Shown here: positions 47,101 through 54,899 of the stretch, piece after piece
Numbering within the stretch: position 1 is the first letter of the stretch
Layout of the letters: the number at the start of each line of letters is the position of its first letter
Assembly: GCF_004349265.1 (NCBI RefSeq)
Contig: NZ_SMFL01000005.1
Coordinates: 62,301 to 126,300, forward strand
Source of the DNA: Dyadobacter psychrotolerans
GTDB lineage: Bacteria; Bacteroidota; Bacteroidia; Cytophagales; Spirosomataceae
Direction of reading: 5' to 3'
DNA: 64,000 nt
Notes under the pieces: model-generated
What the model was told of the DNA's origin: nothing
Database searches by the model: none
Seen by the model: the letters and a program-made list of their open reading frames with translations, nothing else
Position numbers and translations under genes: made by a program

Positions 47101-48401
47101 ATTCGATTTTGATCAGTCCGGAAGCCCTTGCTCAGGAAGGTTTGCTTGAAGGGGTAAATCTTGAAGATTATTACCAGCCGCAGGCCGGTAAAACCGATTA
47201 CAAAAAAGCTGAACAGATTAAAAACGAATTGTTGCGGAAGGCGTATGATGTTTTCAATGCAAAACCTGAAACATTCTCAACGGAATCTTTTGACAGATTT
47301 TCCCATGATAACAAAGAATGGCTTGAAGACTTTGCCCTTTACATGGCTTTGCGTAAGCATTTTGATGATAAGCCGTGGACAGAGTGGGACGATGATTTTA
47401 AACTGAGAGATGAAGCAGCCTTAAAATCTTTTTCCGAAAACGAAAAAGACCAGATCAGGTTTGTGAAATGGATTCAGTATGTATTTGACAAGCAGTGGAA
47501 GGCACTTCGCCAATACTGTAACGAACGTGATATCAAACTGCTTGGCGACATGCCGTTTTATGTAAGTTACAATTCTTCGGATGTTTGGGCGCACCGGAAT
47601 TTGTTTATGCTGGATGAAGATGGAAAGATTACCGGAGTCGCCGGTGTTCCGCCGGATGCATTTTCGGATGATGGACAGCTTTGGGGAATGCCGGTGTTCA
47701 ACTGGGAAGCTAATAAGGAGGAGGATTACCATTGGTGGATCGAACGCCTTAGAAAAAATATTGAACTTTTTGACTTTGTACGCCTTGACCACTTCCGCGC
47801 TTTTGCGGATCACTGGGTCGTTCCTGGCGGAGAAAAAACGGCCGTCAAAGGGAAATGGAAAATTGGGCCGGACGCTGAATTTTTCAAAGCTGTGCAGACG
47901 GCATTGGGCGGACTTCCCTTTGTAGCAGAGGATTTAGGAGAAAGCAGCCCAGCGGTTTTTGTGCTTCGTGACAAGTTTCGGTTACCGGGAATGAAGGTTT
48001 TACAATTTGCTTTTGATGAAAACATGCCCCAATCCGACTACATTCCGCATAACTACAGTGCTAATTTCATTGCCTATACCGGTACGCACGATAATAATAC
48101 GATCAAAGGGTGGTACCGAAAAGAGCTGGATGATGACGGACGTGAAAGGTTGTCTAAATATGCCGGGATCAATGTAAATGAGAACGATGTTTATCAGATC
48201 GCTGCGCGAATGATCTATGCTTCCGTGGCCAGAATGGTGATCATGCCAATACAGGATGTGTTGAATTTGGATGAAACAACCAAAATGAACAGTCCGGGAT
48301 CCGGGGATGGAAACTGGGAATGGAGACTTGTACCGGGTCAGTTAACGAAAGAGGCGGAAAATCAGCTTAGTGAATGGACGGTTTTGTATAACAGGGATTG
48401 A
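44175..48401 (+). CDS. Fused malto-oligosyltrehalose synthase and 4-alpha-glucanotransferase (TreY-MalQ)
   Basis: A 1408-residue two-enzyme protein. Residues 1 to about 890 are TreY (GH13_26), which converts the reducing end of a maltodextrin into a trehalosyl unit. Its triad is D311 (LRIDHIDGL), E339 (VVVEKILAGN) and D582 (STHDTKRGED). From about residue 910 a complete MalQ (GH77) follows, with GVLIHISSLSSLFAIGDMG, D1205 (VRLDHFRAF), E1252 (FVAEDLGES) and D1306 (YTGTHDNNT), all present. MalQ transfers glucan chains between acceptors, so it could rebuild the short maltodextrins left by TreZ into TreY substrates. The two parts lie in one unbroken frame, joined by a short stretch after the TreY C-terminal beta domain. 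The start overlaps treZ by 8 bases. Confidence 0.93.
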   Translation: MNNPIATYRLQFHKEWTFKDLESLIPYLQKLGVSTIYASPVFKSTKGSTHGYDGVNPNQIDPEIGSLDALKAVSGKLKELNMNWLQDIVPNHMAFHSENLWLMDVLEKGMQSLYVSFFDIAWNSRLYQGKLMVPFLEFDLNEVLESKKITVEYVANRFVLKNEDATYPLNPRSYLTILDSELIASNQSLAQISSQIKEIDELEEPRAFSGRWNELLLQLSSLMKNEDQKDLIVARLDEINGDDDKLKQVIDQQTYVLCNWKKTEQQINFRRFFTVNGLICLNIQNEEVFNEYHTLTKSLIEDGIVHGLRIDHIDGLYDPTCYLEKVRELAGDETYVVVEKILAGNEDLPVKWDIQGATGYEFLSWVNNLLTNKESEQTFTDFYQELTGDQTTIKQQLLKKKSHILYDHMGGELENLYQLFVELNLVGKEILDEAGKENVKKAIGEFLIHCPVYRYYGNQIPFGDEEAAALGKIFNDVEEAHPDVADAILLLKKILLEWTAEGEEEYNNKVLEFYQRCMQFTGPLMAKGGEDTLMYTNQRFIGHNDVGDSSENFGLSKADFHSKMKQRRREWPLALNTTSTHDTKRGEDVRARLNVLTDLLEEWFDRVKKWQKMNAPLREKFSAPDANDEYLIYQTLIGAYPMQGEDEDDFGSRFEEYLQKALREAKTNTTWAEPNEAYEDGTKQFARELLNKEGEFWEDFSGFHSQISEYGIVNSLSQLVLKFTCPGTPDVYQGCELWDFSLVDPDNRRPVDYEKRQQLLSETETYENKEELPEKLWEHRNDAQIKLWLTNQLFNLRKQNPVLFSEGDYIPLKVQGAFKNNVFAFARSYKQNFLVVAVPVHTASICTEQGKTLFELDWEDTKIVLPPGLNVSWESVVTGAAEEHEHKLLPGDLFRKSTVAILKGSKATNERSAGVLIHISSLSSLFAIGDMGPEAFAFADFLHEGKQRVWQLLPLNPTEEAQGNSPYSALSSRAGNSILISPEALAQEGLLEGVNLEDYYQPQAGKTDYKKAEQIKNELLRKAYDVFNAKPETFSTESFDRFSHDNKEWLEDFALYMALRKHFDDKPWTEWDDDFKLRDEAALKSFSENEKDQIRFVKWIQYVFDKQWKALRQYCNERDIKLLGDMPFYVSYNSSDVWAHRNLFMLDEDGKITGVAGVPPDAFSDDGQLWGMPVFNWEANKEEDYHWWIERLRKNIELFDFVRLDHFRAFADHWVVPGGEKTAVKGKWKIGPDAEFFKAVQTALGGLPFVAEDLGESSPAVFVLRDKFRLPGMKVLQFAFDENMPQSDYIPHNYSANFIAYTGTHDNNTIKGWYRKELDDDGRERLSKYAGINVNENDVYQIAARMIYASVARMVIMPIQDVLNLDETTKMNSPGSGDGNWEWRLVPGQLTKEAENQLSEWTVLYNRD

Positions 48402-48425
48402 AGTATTCATTAAAACGGTAAAAGG

Positions 48426-49595
48426 ATGGAAACCAAAAGGCCGGGACGAAAAAGGAAAAAAGCGGGATATATTTTTCTGGGGATCATTGTGCTGATCGTT
48501 GTTGTCAGACTTATCCTGCCTTATGTCGTGCTGCATTTGGTCAACAAAAACCTGGCGACAATGAATGGATATTACGGTCACGTAAAAGACATCGATCTGG
48601 CCATTATTCGTGGCGCTTATCAGGTGGATAGTATCTATTTAAACAAGCAGGATTCAGTTACAAAAAAGCAGACACCTTTTTTTGCAGCGCAGCTTATTGA
48701 TCTTTCTGTTGAGTGGAAGTCACTGTTCAAAGGTTCGATTGTTGGTGAGGTGGTTTTGAAAAAACCGATGTTACGGTTTACAAAAGACAAAGTGGAGCCA
48801 AAAGATGTTGCCAGGGATTCCTCAGATCTCAAAGAATTGCTGGATGACTTCATGCCGCTGCAAATTAACCGCTGTGAAATCAATGATGGAAGGGTTCAAT
48901 ATATAGACGAGCAGTCAAAACCGAAAGTTGATATCGAAATGACAAAGGTTCATGTATTGGCTCAGAATCTTCGGAACAGCTATGATTCGTCTTCTGTTTT
49001 ACCGGCCACCGTTGATGCAACTGCTTTGATTTACGAAGGCAAATTCACTTTTGATGCTAAGCTAAATCCATTAGCAGATGATCCGACCTTTGACATGAGT
49101 GCGGAACTGAGAAATACAAATCTGGTAAAACTGAATGATTTCTTTAAGGCTTATGCTAAAGTCGATGTCAACAAAGGCAGGTTTGGATTATATACAGAAG
49201 TTGCAGCAAAAGACCAGAAATTTGCCGGGTATATAAAGCCGATTATCAAAGATCTGGACGTTTTAGGTCATGAAGACCGGAAGGATAACATTTTTCAAAA
49301 AGTATGGGAAGGTTTTGTAGGTACTGTTGGGGAAGTTCTTCAAAACCAGAAAAAAGATCAGTTGGCTACAAAAATCCCATTTAGAGGAAGGTTGGATGAG
49401 CCGAGGACCAACGTATGGCTGGCAATTACCAATGTATTGCAAAATGCTTTCATACATGCGATACAACCTGCCATAGACAACGAAATAAGTATAGGTTCAG
49501 CAAAATTGGAAGAAGCAGACAAAAAAACATTTTTGCAAAAAATCTTCTCAAAAGACGATAAGAAAAAGGACGATAAAAACGACAAGAAGGATTAA
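48426..49595 (+). CDS. DUF748 (AsmA-like) envelope protein
   Basis: A 389-residue protein. A basic N-terminus (KRPGRKRKKAG) precedes one membrane helix (about 14-37), so most of the chain lies in the periplasm. The body matches DUF748/AsmA-like proteins, with NLATMNGYYGHVKDIDLAIIRGAYQVDSI, FAAQLIDLSVEWKSLFKGSIVGEV and a C-terminal domain with helices. The family is thought to bridge the envelope and take part in lipid transport or outer-membrane homeostasis. The last 20 residues are almost only Lys and Asp. The gene follows treY-malQ by 24 bases and is probably co-transcribed. The frame continues past its stop with the same Lys/Asp pattern to a second stop at 49626-49628. Confidence 0.8.
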   Translation: METKRPGRKRKKAGYIFLGIIVLIVVVRLILPYVVLHLVNKNLATMNGYYGHVKDIDLAIIRGAYQVDSIYLNKQDSVTKKQTPFFAAQLIDLSVEWKSLFKGSIVGEVVLKKPMLRFTKDKVEPKDVARDSSDLKELLDDFMPLQINRCEINDGRVQYIDEQSKPKVDIEMTKVHVLAQNLRNSYDSSSVLPATVDATALIYEGKFTFDAKLNPLADDPTFDMSAELRNTNLVKLNDFFKAYAKVDVNKGRFGLYTEVAAKDQKFAGYIKPIIKDLDVLGHEDRKDNIFQKVWEGFVGTVGEVLQNQKKDQLATKIPFRGRLDEPRTNVWLAITNVLQNAFIHAIQPAIDNEISIGSAKLEEADKKTFLQKIFSKDDKKKDDKNDKKD

Positions 49596-49639
49596 GATAA
49601 GAAAGACGAAAAGGATAAAAAGAACTAAAACTTACCACT

Positions 49640-49831
49640 ATGGAAGAGCAAAAATTTAAGGAAGGCGACTGGGTAAAAGAAAAAAACGGAACCCAGGGAA
49701 TGACCATCGTGAGTTACGTTATTGATGGCGTAACAGATGAACCAACCGGCGAAGTGCGCTGTCGTTACAAAAACGCAAACGGAGAAGAAGTCGAAAGTAA
49801 TTTTTGGGCAGAAGATCTGGCCGAGCTTTAG
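49640..49831 (+). CDS. YodC-like (DUF2158) small protein
   Basis: A 63-residue protein that resembles DUF2158/YodC. It has a KEGDWVKEKNG start, a TIVSY strand, then VRCRYKNANGEEVESNFW and a final ELVP-like end (AEDLAEL). Such proteins fold as a single small beta barrel of SH3 type and have no assigned function. ATG 49640 follows 11 bases after the second stop of the Lys/Asp tail of the upstream gene, so it is probably the last gene of the treZ-treY transcript before the palindromic element. Confidence 0.65.
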   Translation: MEEQKFKEGDWVKEKNGTQGMTIVSYVIDGVTDEPTGEVRCRYKNANGEEVESNFWAEDLAEL

Positions 49832-49850
49832 TTAAACACTATTATGAAAA

Positions 49851-49943
49851 ATCTCTGTGGTTCTCTTTTTATATTCCATGGTGCTCTGTGTAATTTTGAA
49901 TTTGTAGACATATACACAGAGCTGGAAAGAGGGCCACAGAGAT
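49851..49943. repeat. Nested palindromic intergenic element with CTCTGTG motifs
   Basis: Outer arms ATCTCTGTGG (49851-49860) and CCACAGAGAT (49934-49943) are perfectly complementary. Inner arms GCTCTGTGT (49883-49891) and ACACAGAGC (49914-49922) are as well. The partly matching segments between them allow a long two-part stem. The CTCTGTGG/CTCTGTGT motif pair is one I associate with dispersed REP-like intergenic repeats in Bacteroidota genomes. It also could terminate the upstream transcript. Confidence 0.6.
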
Positions 49944-49970
49944 ATTGTTTTTGATTTTATCAATTTACAT

Positions 49971-50528
49971 ATGGAAAATTCAGGTTTTACATCCAGATCA
50001 ATCGGAACCGTGTCAGGTGTTTTTTTTACGAAAGCAGATGCCGACAGAGCATATAATAATCTTCTTCGACGCGGTCACACGGCTGACGACATTTCTATTT
50101 TGATGTCGGATGAAACCCTGAATAAACATCAGGATCCCGATGGAAATATAGTACAAACTGATCCGGAAGCCGGCCCGGAAGATGAATCAGCATTAAGTCG
50201 GGCTGCCAATGCTTTTTCGGGTGTAATTATCTCGATAACTTCTATGATTTCATTACCCGGCCTGGGAATCGCAATTTCCAATACGCTGCAAAAGAAAATG
50301 CCGAAACGCGAAACCGAAGAAACTCCATATGAAAAAGCGCATGCAATGACAGGTTCCGGTATCCCCGACCAACATGCTGAATCATACAGCGACCGTATGC
50401 AGGAAGGCGGCATCATTATCAGTGTGGATCCACGTAACCGGGAAGAAAAGCGTGCAATTATCGAAGATTTCAGACAGAATAATGGCCATGATATTTTAGG
50501 TGATGACGGTTACACTGAATTTGATTAA
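49971..50528 (+). CDS. General stress protein, YflT-like
   Basis: A 185-residue protein. The N-terminal half (TVSGVFFTKADADRAYNNLLRRGHTADDISILM, residues 13-45) is the ferredoxin-like YflT/heat-induced stress protein domain (PF11181). A central hydrophobic segment (about 78-103, SGVIISITSMISLPGLGIAI) may contact membranes. The C-terminal half repeats a similar fold, ending in GGIIISVDPRNREEKRAIIEDFRQNN. Proteins of this type in Bacteroidota are commonly linked to the general stress response. It is a single gene after the palindromic element, divergent from nothing and followed by a convergent small gene after 24 bases. Confidence 0.75.
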   Translation: MENSGFTSRSIGTVSGVFFTKADADRAYNNLLRRGHTADDISILMSDETLNKHQDPDGNIVQTDPEAGPEDESALSRAANAFSGVIISITSMISLPGLGIAISNTLQKKMPKRETEETPYEKAHAMTGSGIPDQHAESYSDRMQEGGIIISVDPRNREEKRAIIEDFRQNNGHDILGDDGYTEFD

Positions 50529-50552
50529 CATAAGCTGAGAAGGTTTCGCTTC

Positions 50553-50801
50553 TCAGGTTTTACCCTTATGATCCCAGTGATCCTTCAATACCTTACCGGA
50601 AGCATCTTTTACCAACACTCGGGAAAAGCGGTTGCCTTTGACGACTCCTTCTTGATTAGCTTTTCCAATGAACAAAACCACTGCATCCCCATCTGAATCC
50701 GTTTTTATGGCAAGGTCATATCGTTCAAACCTGACGGCTACGAACTCGGATGGAGGATACTTTTTGTTTAAAACCTTCAACAGCTTCTCACCAATTTTCA
50801 T
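50553..50801 (-). CDS. Small conserved hypothetical protein
   Basis: An 82-residue protein with no signal peptide or membrane segment. Its pattern MKIGEKLLKVLNKKYPP, then alternating strands (FVAVRFERYDLAIKTD, DAVVLFIG, RFSRVLVKDASGKVLKDHWDHKGKT) suggests a small beta-rich fold. I associate similar short proteins with Cytophagales stress islands but cannot name a family. Gene direction, composition and good codon pattern support it as real; it converges on the YflT-like gene. Confidence 0.6.
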   Translation of the reverse strand: MKIGEKLLKVLNKKYPPSEFVAVRFERYDLAIKTDSDGDAVVLFIGKANQEGVVKGNRFSRVLVKDASGKVLKDHWDHKGKT

Positions 50802-51062
50802 ATCGTTTTGACTAAGTTTGATTTTAAGATATTAAAAGTCAGGCCAAAGTTTAATTTTATGCGTATATAGGTTATGGTTTCGGTTAACTTTGGCTTGCTT
50901 GATAACTAAATTCTCACTTTGATCGCCAGGCCTGTTTATTTATTCAAAACTCTTTATTTATAGCTATTTACGGGCTTGTCAGGCATGGTCTTTTTCAAAG
51001 CAGTTTTTCGAAAACGTCAGTTCTGTTCGTTTTAAAGCAAACAACAATTTATAATTAAAAGG

Positions 51063-51761
51063 ATGAAAAAGGAGGATATTCACCTGTGGGATGTGCACCG
51101 GATACTTTTTGGTGAAGCTCCGGCTGAGTTTATGATCGAGGTATTTATTCGTACCCTGCTAATTTACCTGGCATTGTTAACCATCGTTCGTTTGATGGGC
51201 AAACGGATGAGCGGGCAGCTCACAATTGCGGAAATGTCGGTGATGTTAACGCTTGGGGCAATCGTTTCGCCTGCCATGCAGATTCCCAACGTGGGATTGG
51301 CCCAGGGAACACTTATTCTGATTCTTGCTTTTATTTTTCAAAGAGGGCTGAATTTTCTTGAATTTAAAAATTACAAACTCGAAAAGCTTAGTCATGGTGA
51401 AATTGTGCTGTTGGTAAAAGACGGCACACTGATACTGGAAGAAATGGATAAGGCCAAACTTTCCAGACAGCAATTGTTTGCGGTACTTCGGTCGGAAGGA
51501 ATATTTAACCTGGGCCAGATTGAACGGGTTTATCTGGAAGCTTTCGGTATGTTTAGTATTTACAAAACTAAAAATCCAAAACCGGGTCTTCCCATTTTTC
51601 CACCTGAGGATGAAGAAATCAAATCTTTCTCAAAAGAAGCTGAAAAGCATGAGATGGTTTGCAAAAGTTGCGGCCACATTGGCACAGAAGAGGAGTTCCA
51701 GCGGGAATGTTCTGTTTGTCTGACGACTGAATGGATTGAAGCAACCTTACCAATAAAATAA
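51063..51761 (+). CDS. DUF421 (YetF-like) membrane protein with C-terminal zinc ribbon, copy 1
   Basis: A 232-residue membrane protein of the DUF421 family (YetF/YdfS-type). Three N-terminal hydrophobic helices (about 24-47, 56-78, 82-103), including IVRLMGKRMSGQLTIAEM, precede the cytoplasmic DUF421 domain with SHGEIVLLVKDGTLILEEM and LSRQQLFAVLRSEGIFNLGQIERVYLEAFGMFSIY. After it, a zinc ribbon with two paired cysteines (CKSCG near 201-205, CSVC near 217-220) is appended. YetF-type proteins are linked to spore or stress envelope functions in Firmicutes; the biochemical role is unknown. It is 6 bases from a paralogue and probably forms one transcript with it. Confidence 0.85.
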   Translation: MKKEDIHLWDVHRILFGEAPAEFMIEVFIRTLLIYLALLTIVRLMGKRMSGQLTIAEMSVMLTLGAIVSPAMQIPNVGLAQGTLILILAFIFQRGLNFLEFKNYKLEKLSHGEIVLLVKDGTLILEEMDKAKLSRQQLFAVLRSEGIFNLGQIERVYLEAFGMFSIYKTKNPKPGLPIFPPEDEEIKSFSKEAEKHEMVCKSCGHIGTEEEFQRECSVCLTTEWIEATLPIK

Positions 51762-51767
51762 ATTATT

Positions 51768-52448
51768 ATGGAATATGACGCTATTCATTTTAACGACTGG
51801 CACCGCATCTTTTTTGGAGAGGTTCCTTTCGCTTTTTATATAGAGGTAATAATTCGTACCGCCGTCATTTACCTGATCCTGATGACCGCCATGCGGATGA
51901 TGGGTAAGAAAATGGCTTCTCAGCTGGGGCGCAATGAAATGGTTGCCATGATTTCTCTGGCAGCTGCGATCGGGGTACCACTTCAGTCGCCGGATAGGGG
52001 ACTTTTACCTGCTGTCATAATCGCGGTGATTGTGGTCTGTACGCAACAATTCATTGCAAAAAAAGCGACACGGAGCGAGAAGTTTGAATCGCTAACGCAT
52101 GATGACATCGGCGTTTTGGTAGAAAACGGCATGTTGAATCTGAAAGTGATGAAGAATACACGCATTACAAGGGAGCGGGTCTTTGGTCAGCTTCGTTACA
52201 ATGGACTCTATCATTTGGGGGAAGTAAAGCGAATGTACCTGGAAGCAAACGGAACATTTACTTTAATAGAGAATACTGAACCAGTAGCCGGGCTAAGCAT
52301 TCTTCCGGATTGGGATGCTGAATTTAAACATCGCGTTTGTAAGGAATCGGGCAAGGTTGTTTGTAACCATTGCGGTAAACCCAGGACCGACAGTATTCCA
52401 AATTGCGATCGCTGCGGACACCAGGATTGGTTACCCGCGGTGGAGTAA
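51768..52448 (+). CDS. DUF421 (YetF-like) membrane protein with C-terminal zinc ribbon, copy 2
   Basis: A 226-residue paralogue of the preceding protein, sharing its layout: FNDWHRIFFGEVPFAFYIEVIIRT start, membrane helices (about 20-43, 53-72, 78-95), the THDDIGVLVENGMLNLKVM segment, RERVFGQLRYNGLYHLGEVKRMYLEANGTFTL, and a zinc ribbon with CNHCG and CDRCG near its end. The two copies differ in most surface positions, so the pair is an old duplication. YetF-type proteins can form multimers; a heteromer of the two is possible. A hairpin follows the gene and separates it from the convergent gene at 52542. Confidence 0.85.
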   Translation: MEYDAIHFNDWHRIFFGEVPFAFYIEVIIRTAVIYLILMTAMRMMGKKMASQLGRNEMVAMISLAAAIGVPLQSPDRGLLPAVIIAVIVVCTQQFIAKKATRSEKFESLTHDDIGVLVENGMLNLKVMKNTRITRERVFGQLRYNGLYHLGEVKRMYLEANGTFTLIENTEPVAGLSILPDWDAEFKHRVCKESGKVVCNHCGKPRTDSIPNCDRCGHQDWLPAVE

Positions 52449-52477
52449 GTTTAGAAAACGGCGGCACAAATTAAATA

Positions 52478-52501
52478 GACCCGGCAAATTTTTGCCGGGT
52501 C
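52478..52501. terminator. Bidirectional terminator-like palindrome
   Basis: GACCCGGCAAA (52478-52488) is exactly complementary to TTTGCCGGGTC (52491-52501) around a two-base centre. It lies between convergent genes. No long T-run follows on either strand. Confidence 0.65.
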
Positions 52502-52541
52502 CGAGCTTGTTGAATGATGATTATCTTTAAGTGCAAAATCT

Positions 52542-53024
52542 TTATGCAATGGGGTTCTGAAAGGGTTGAAAGTTTTCATAGCTGTTTATCAGCTCTCTAT
52601 TAATATTAAAATCTAGGTCTTTTAATTTTTCCAAATGATCTGTCAGAATTTGATTTTCATCATAGGAAAGATTCATTGCATTTAAAGTGGCTTTGTACAG
52701 TTTAATCGTGCGTCGTTCCTGCTCTCTTAAAATTCTTGCAATTGAAAGTTTATCCTGAGCGGAAAAAAATGATGCATCGTTCTGCTCAGTTTTTTTTCCA
52801 AGAATGCTGCCTATTTCTCCGTCACTTAAAGCACATTTAATGCCATCATAAACCCATTGCAACTCTTTCTTGAAAAGTAAGGAACTGATGAAACCATGGC
52901 TGCATATTTTGCGAAGGCTTCCTACATTGTCCAAAGCCATAGCCTGTTTATATAGGTCTTCCCTGTGCTGGTTAACATTCCATAAACGAACAATACTTGT
53001 TACGAAGGTTGGCAGGTTATCCAT
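52542..53024 (-). CDS. Ferritin-like / DUF2383-like helical protein
   Basis: A 160-residue, almost wholly helical cytoplasmic protein. The N-terminal pattern RLWNVNQHREDLYKQAMALDNVGSLRKIC, then HGFISSLLFKKELQWV and later REQERRTIKLYKATLNA, spaces Glu, His and Asp residues along helices as in DUF2383/PA2169-type ferritin-like proteins. The match is by pattern only. The key di-iron ligands are not all obvious. It sits between stress-type membrane proteins and the alpha-glucosidase gene, with 85 bases to the latter, in the same direction. Confidence 0.5.
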   Translation of the reverse strand: MDNLPTFVTSIVRLWNVNQHREDLYKQAMALDNVGSLRKICSHGFISSLLFKKELQWVYDGIKCALSDGEIGSILGKKTEQNDASFFSAQDKLSIARILREQERRTIKLYKATLNAMNLSYDENQILTDHLEKLKDLDFNINRELINSYENFQPFQNPIA

Positions 53025-53109
53025 AGTTGCTTCCGGTTAGATTTTCACTCCTTATTTTAAGGCAGCAAAAACCATACCGGATAGCAGCAGTTTGGTGGCA
53101 TAATTTCAA

Positions 53110-54780
53110 TTAATCTAACCTGATCAGCACTCCTTCGTCACCGCTCAGCGTTATCGTTCCCTCCACACGGGCACCTTCACGCTCCGTTTCGGTACTGATG
53201 ATGATTTCACCTTTGTACTCACTTTGCTGCGTACGGAAATAGCAGGGCCTGTGACTAAGGTTGAGAATCACCAAAAAGCGATCGCTATTTTTCTCCCGAA
53301 TGAAGGCAATAATCTGTTTGTCGGAGTAAACAGGGCTGTAATTTCCGGTTTGTAAGGCAGGTTCGCTTTTACGGATATCAAGAAGTTTCCGGTAAAATGC
53401 AAGTGTCCCATAATTATCATTTTTTTGAGCCTCCACATTAATACGCCGGAAATTATCCGGTAACCTAAGCCAGGGTTTATGATCAGAGAATCCTGCGTAA
53501 ACTTCGTTGTTCCATTGCATCGGTGTCCGGGACGGATCCCTGCTGATATTTCGGTCGGGCATGTTAAGTCCCTGCGGATCCACAACTTCAGCCATTGGAA
53601 TCGGCACATCCCTCATGCCGATCTCATCACCATAATATATCGTTGGCGTGCCACGAAGTGTGAGCAACAGCATAGTGGCAACACGCGCCTGCGAACGTCC
53701 CACACGACTCGAAATACGCGGCTGATCATGATTTCCCAATACCCAGTTTGGCCAGCCTTCTGTGGGTAGCGCACCTTCATATTCGTCAATAGCACGGGCA
53801 ATCTGCGGCGCATCCCAGGGTAGAGTCAGCAGCTGAAAGTTAAAAGGGAGATGTGCACCTTTGTTATCATTGCCATAATAAGTAACCAGTTTGTGAATTG
53901 GCAGATATATTTCTCCAATCAAAACCCTTTCCTGATAATTGTCGGTCACTTCCCGCATCATACGCACGATGTCGTGAACCTCGGGTTGATCTGTTGAGTA
54001 AACCGGATCTTGATACTCATATATTAAATCTTTTGGATCAAAAGGCGAATTGGGAGCGACGGGATTGTTTCGCAGCTGCTGATCTTTCACCATGTGCCAC
54101 ATCACATCCACACGGAAACCGTCAATTCCTTTATCTAGCCAGAAGCGCATAACATCCATCATTGCCTGTTGAACTTCCGGATTTCGCCAGTTGAGATCAG
54201 GCTGTTCTTTTAAAAATGCATGATAATAATATTGCCTTGTAGTTTCGTCCCATTCCCATGCATGTCCGCCAAAAACGCTTAGCCAGTTATTGGGCAATTC
54301 ACCATTCTCTTTTCCGTCATGCCAGATGTACCAATCGCGCTTCGGATTTTCCCGGGACGAACGGGATTCCAGAAACCACGGATGTTGATTTGAAGTATGG
54401 TTAGGCACGAGGTCCAGAATCAGCTTCATACCCCTGCCATGCACTTCTTTCAAAAGATTATCAAAGTCATCCATGTTGCCGAATAATGGATGAACACCCC
54501 GGTAATCAGAAATGTCATAGCCGAAATCTGCCATTGGTGAGGGATAAATCGGCGAAAGCCAGATGCAATCGATGCCGAGCCATTGGAGATAGTCCAATCT
54601 CTGAACAATTCCCTTTAAGTCTCCAACACCATCATTGTTGCTGTCCTGATATGAACGGGGATATATTTGGTAAATAACGCCATGCTGCCACCAGAGCGAT
54701 TGTTTTTCTTCCTGATTTATATCTTTCGTTGCGCCCATCGGTTCTAAAATGTGATTTGCAGCGTGTTTTGAAAAAATCAA
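53110..54780 (-). CDS. Alpha-glucosidase, GH13 family
   Basis: A 556-residue cytoplasmic GH13 enzyme that hydrolyses terminal alpha-glucosidic bonds of short oligosaccharides. It has the sequence YQIYPRSYQDSNNDGVGDLKG near the N-terminus, the conserved LDLVPNHTS, and the catalytic residues Asp in GFRVDVMWH, Glu in RVLIGEIYLP and Asp in LGNHDQPRISSR. The RTPMQWN-NEVYAGFS segment is typical of the oligo-1,6-glucosidase/alpha-glucosidase branch (GH13_17/23 type). ATG 54738 is an alternative start 14 codons downstream and may be the true one, since relatives begin shortly before the WWQHGVIYQ motif. It diverges from the second treZ across 119 bases. Confidence 0.88.
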   Translation of the reverse strand: MIFSKHAANHILEPMGATKDINQEEKQSLWWQHGVIYQIYPRSYQDSNNDGVGDLKGIVQRLDYLQWLGIDCIWLSPIYPSPMADFGYDISDYRGVHPLFGNMDDFDNLLKEVHGRGMKLILDLVPNHTSNQHPWFLESRSSRENPKRDWYIWHDGKENGELPNNWLSVFGGHAWEWDETTRQYYYHAFLKEQPDLNWRNPEVQQAMMDVMRFWLDKGIDGFRVDVMWHMVKDQQLRNNPVAPNSPFDPKDLIYEYQDPVYSTDQPEVHDIVRMMREVTDNYQERVLIGEIYLPIHKLVTYYGNDNKGAHLPFNFQLLTLPWDAPQIARAIDEYEGALPTEGWPNWVLGNHDQPRISSRVGRSQARVATMLLLTLRGTPTIYYGDEIGMRDVPIPMAEVVDPQGLNMPDRNISRDPSRTPMQWNNEVYAGFSDHKPWLRLPDNFRRINVEAQKNDNYGTLAFYRKLLDIRKSEPALQTGNYSPVYSDKQIIAFIREKNSDRFLVILNLSHRPCYFRTQQSEYKGEIIISTETEREGARVEGTITLSGDEGVLIRLD

Positions 54781-54899
54781 GCCAAAGAGAATATGCAGTT
54801 TCCGGGGCGTGTTAGCCGGATGGCATAATTTTTAAATAACATCGCCGAGATAAAAGGGCATTTTAGGGTCCGACAATATTTTCATCAAGCCGCAACGTA

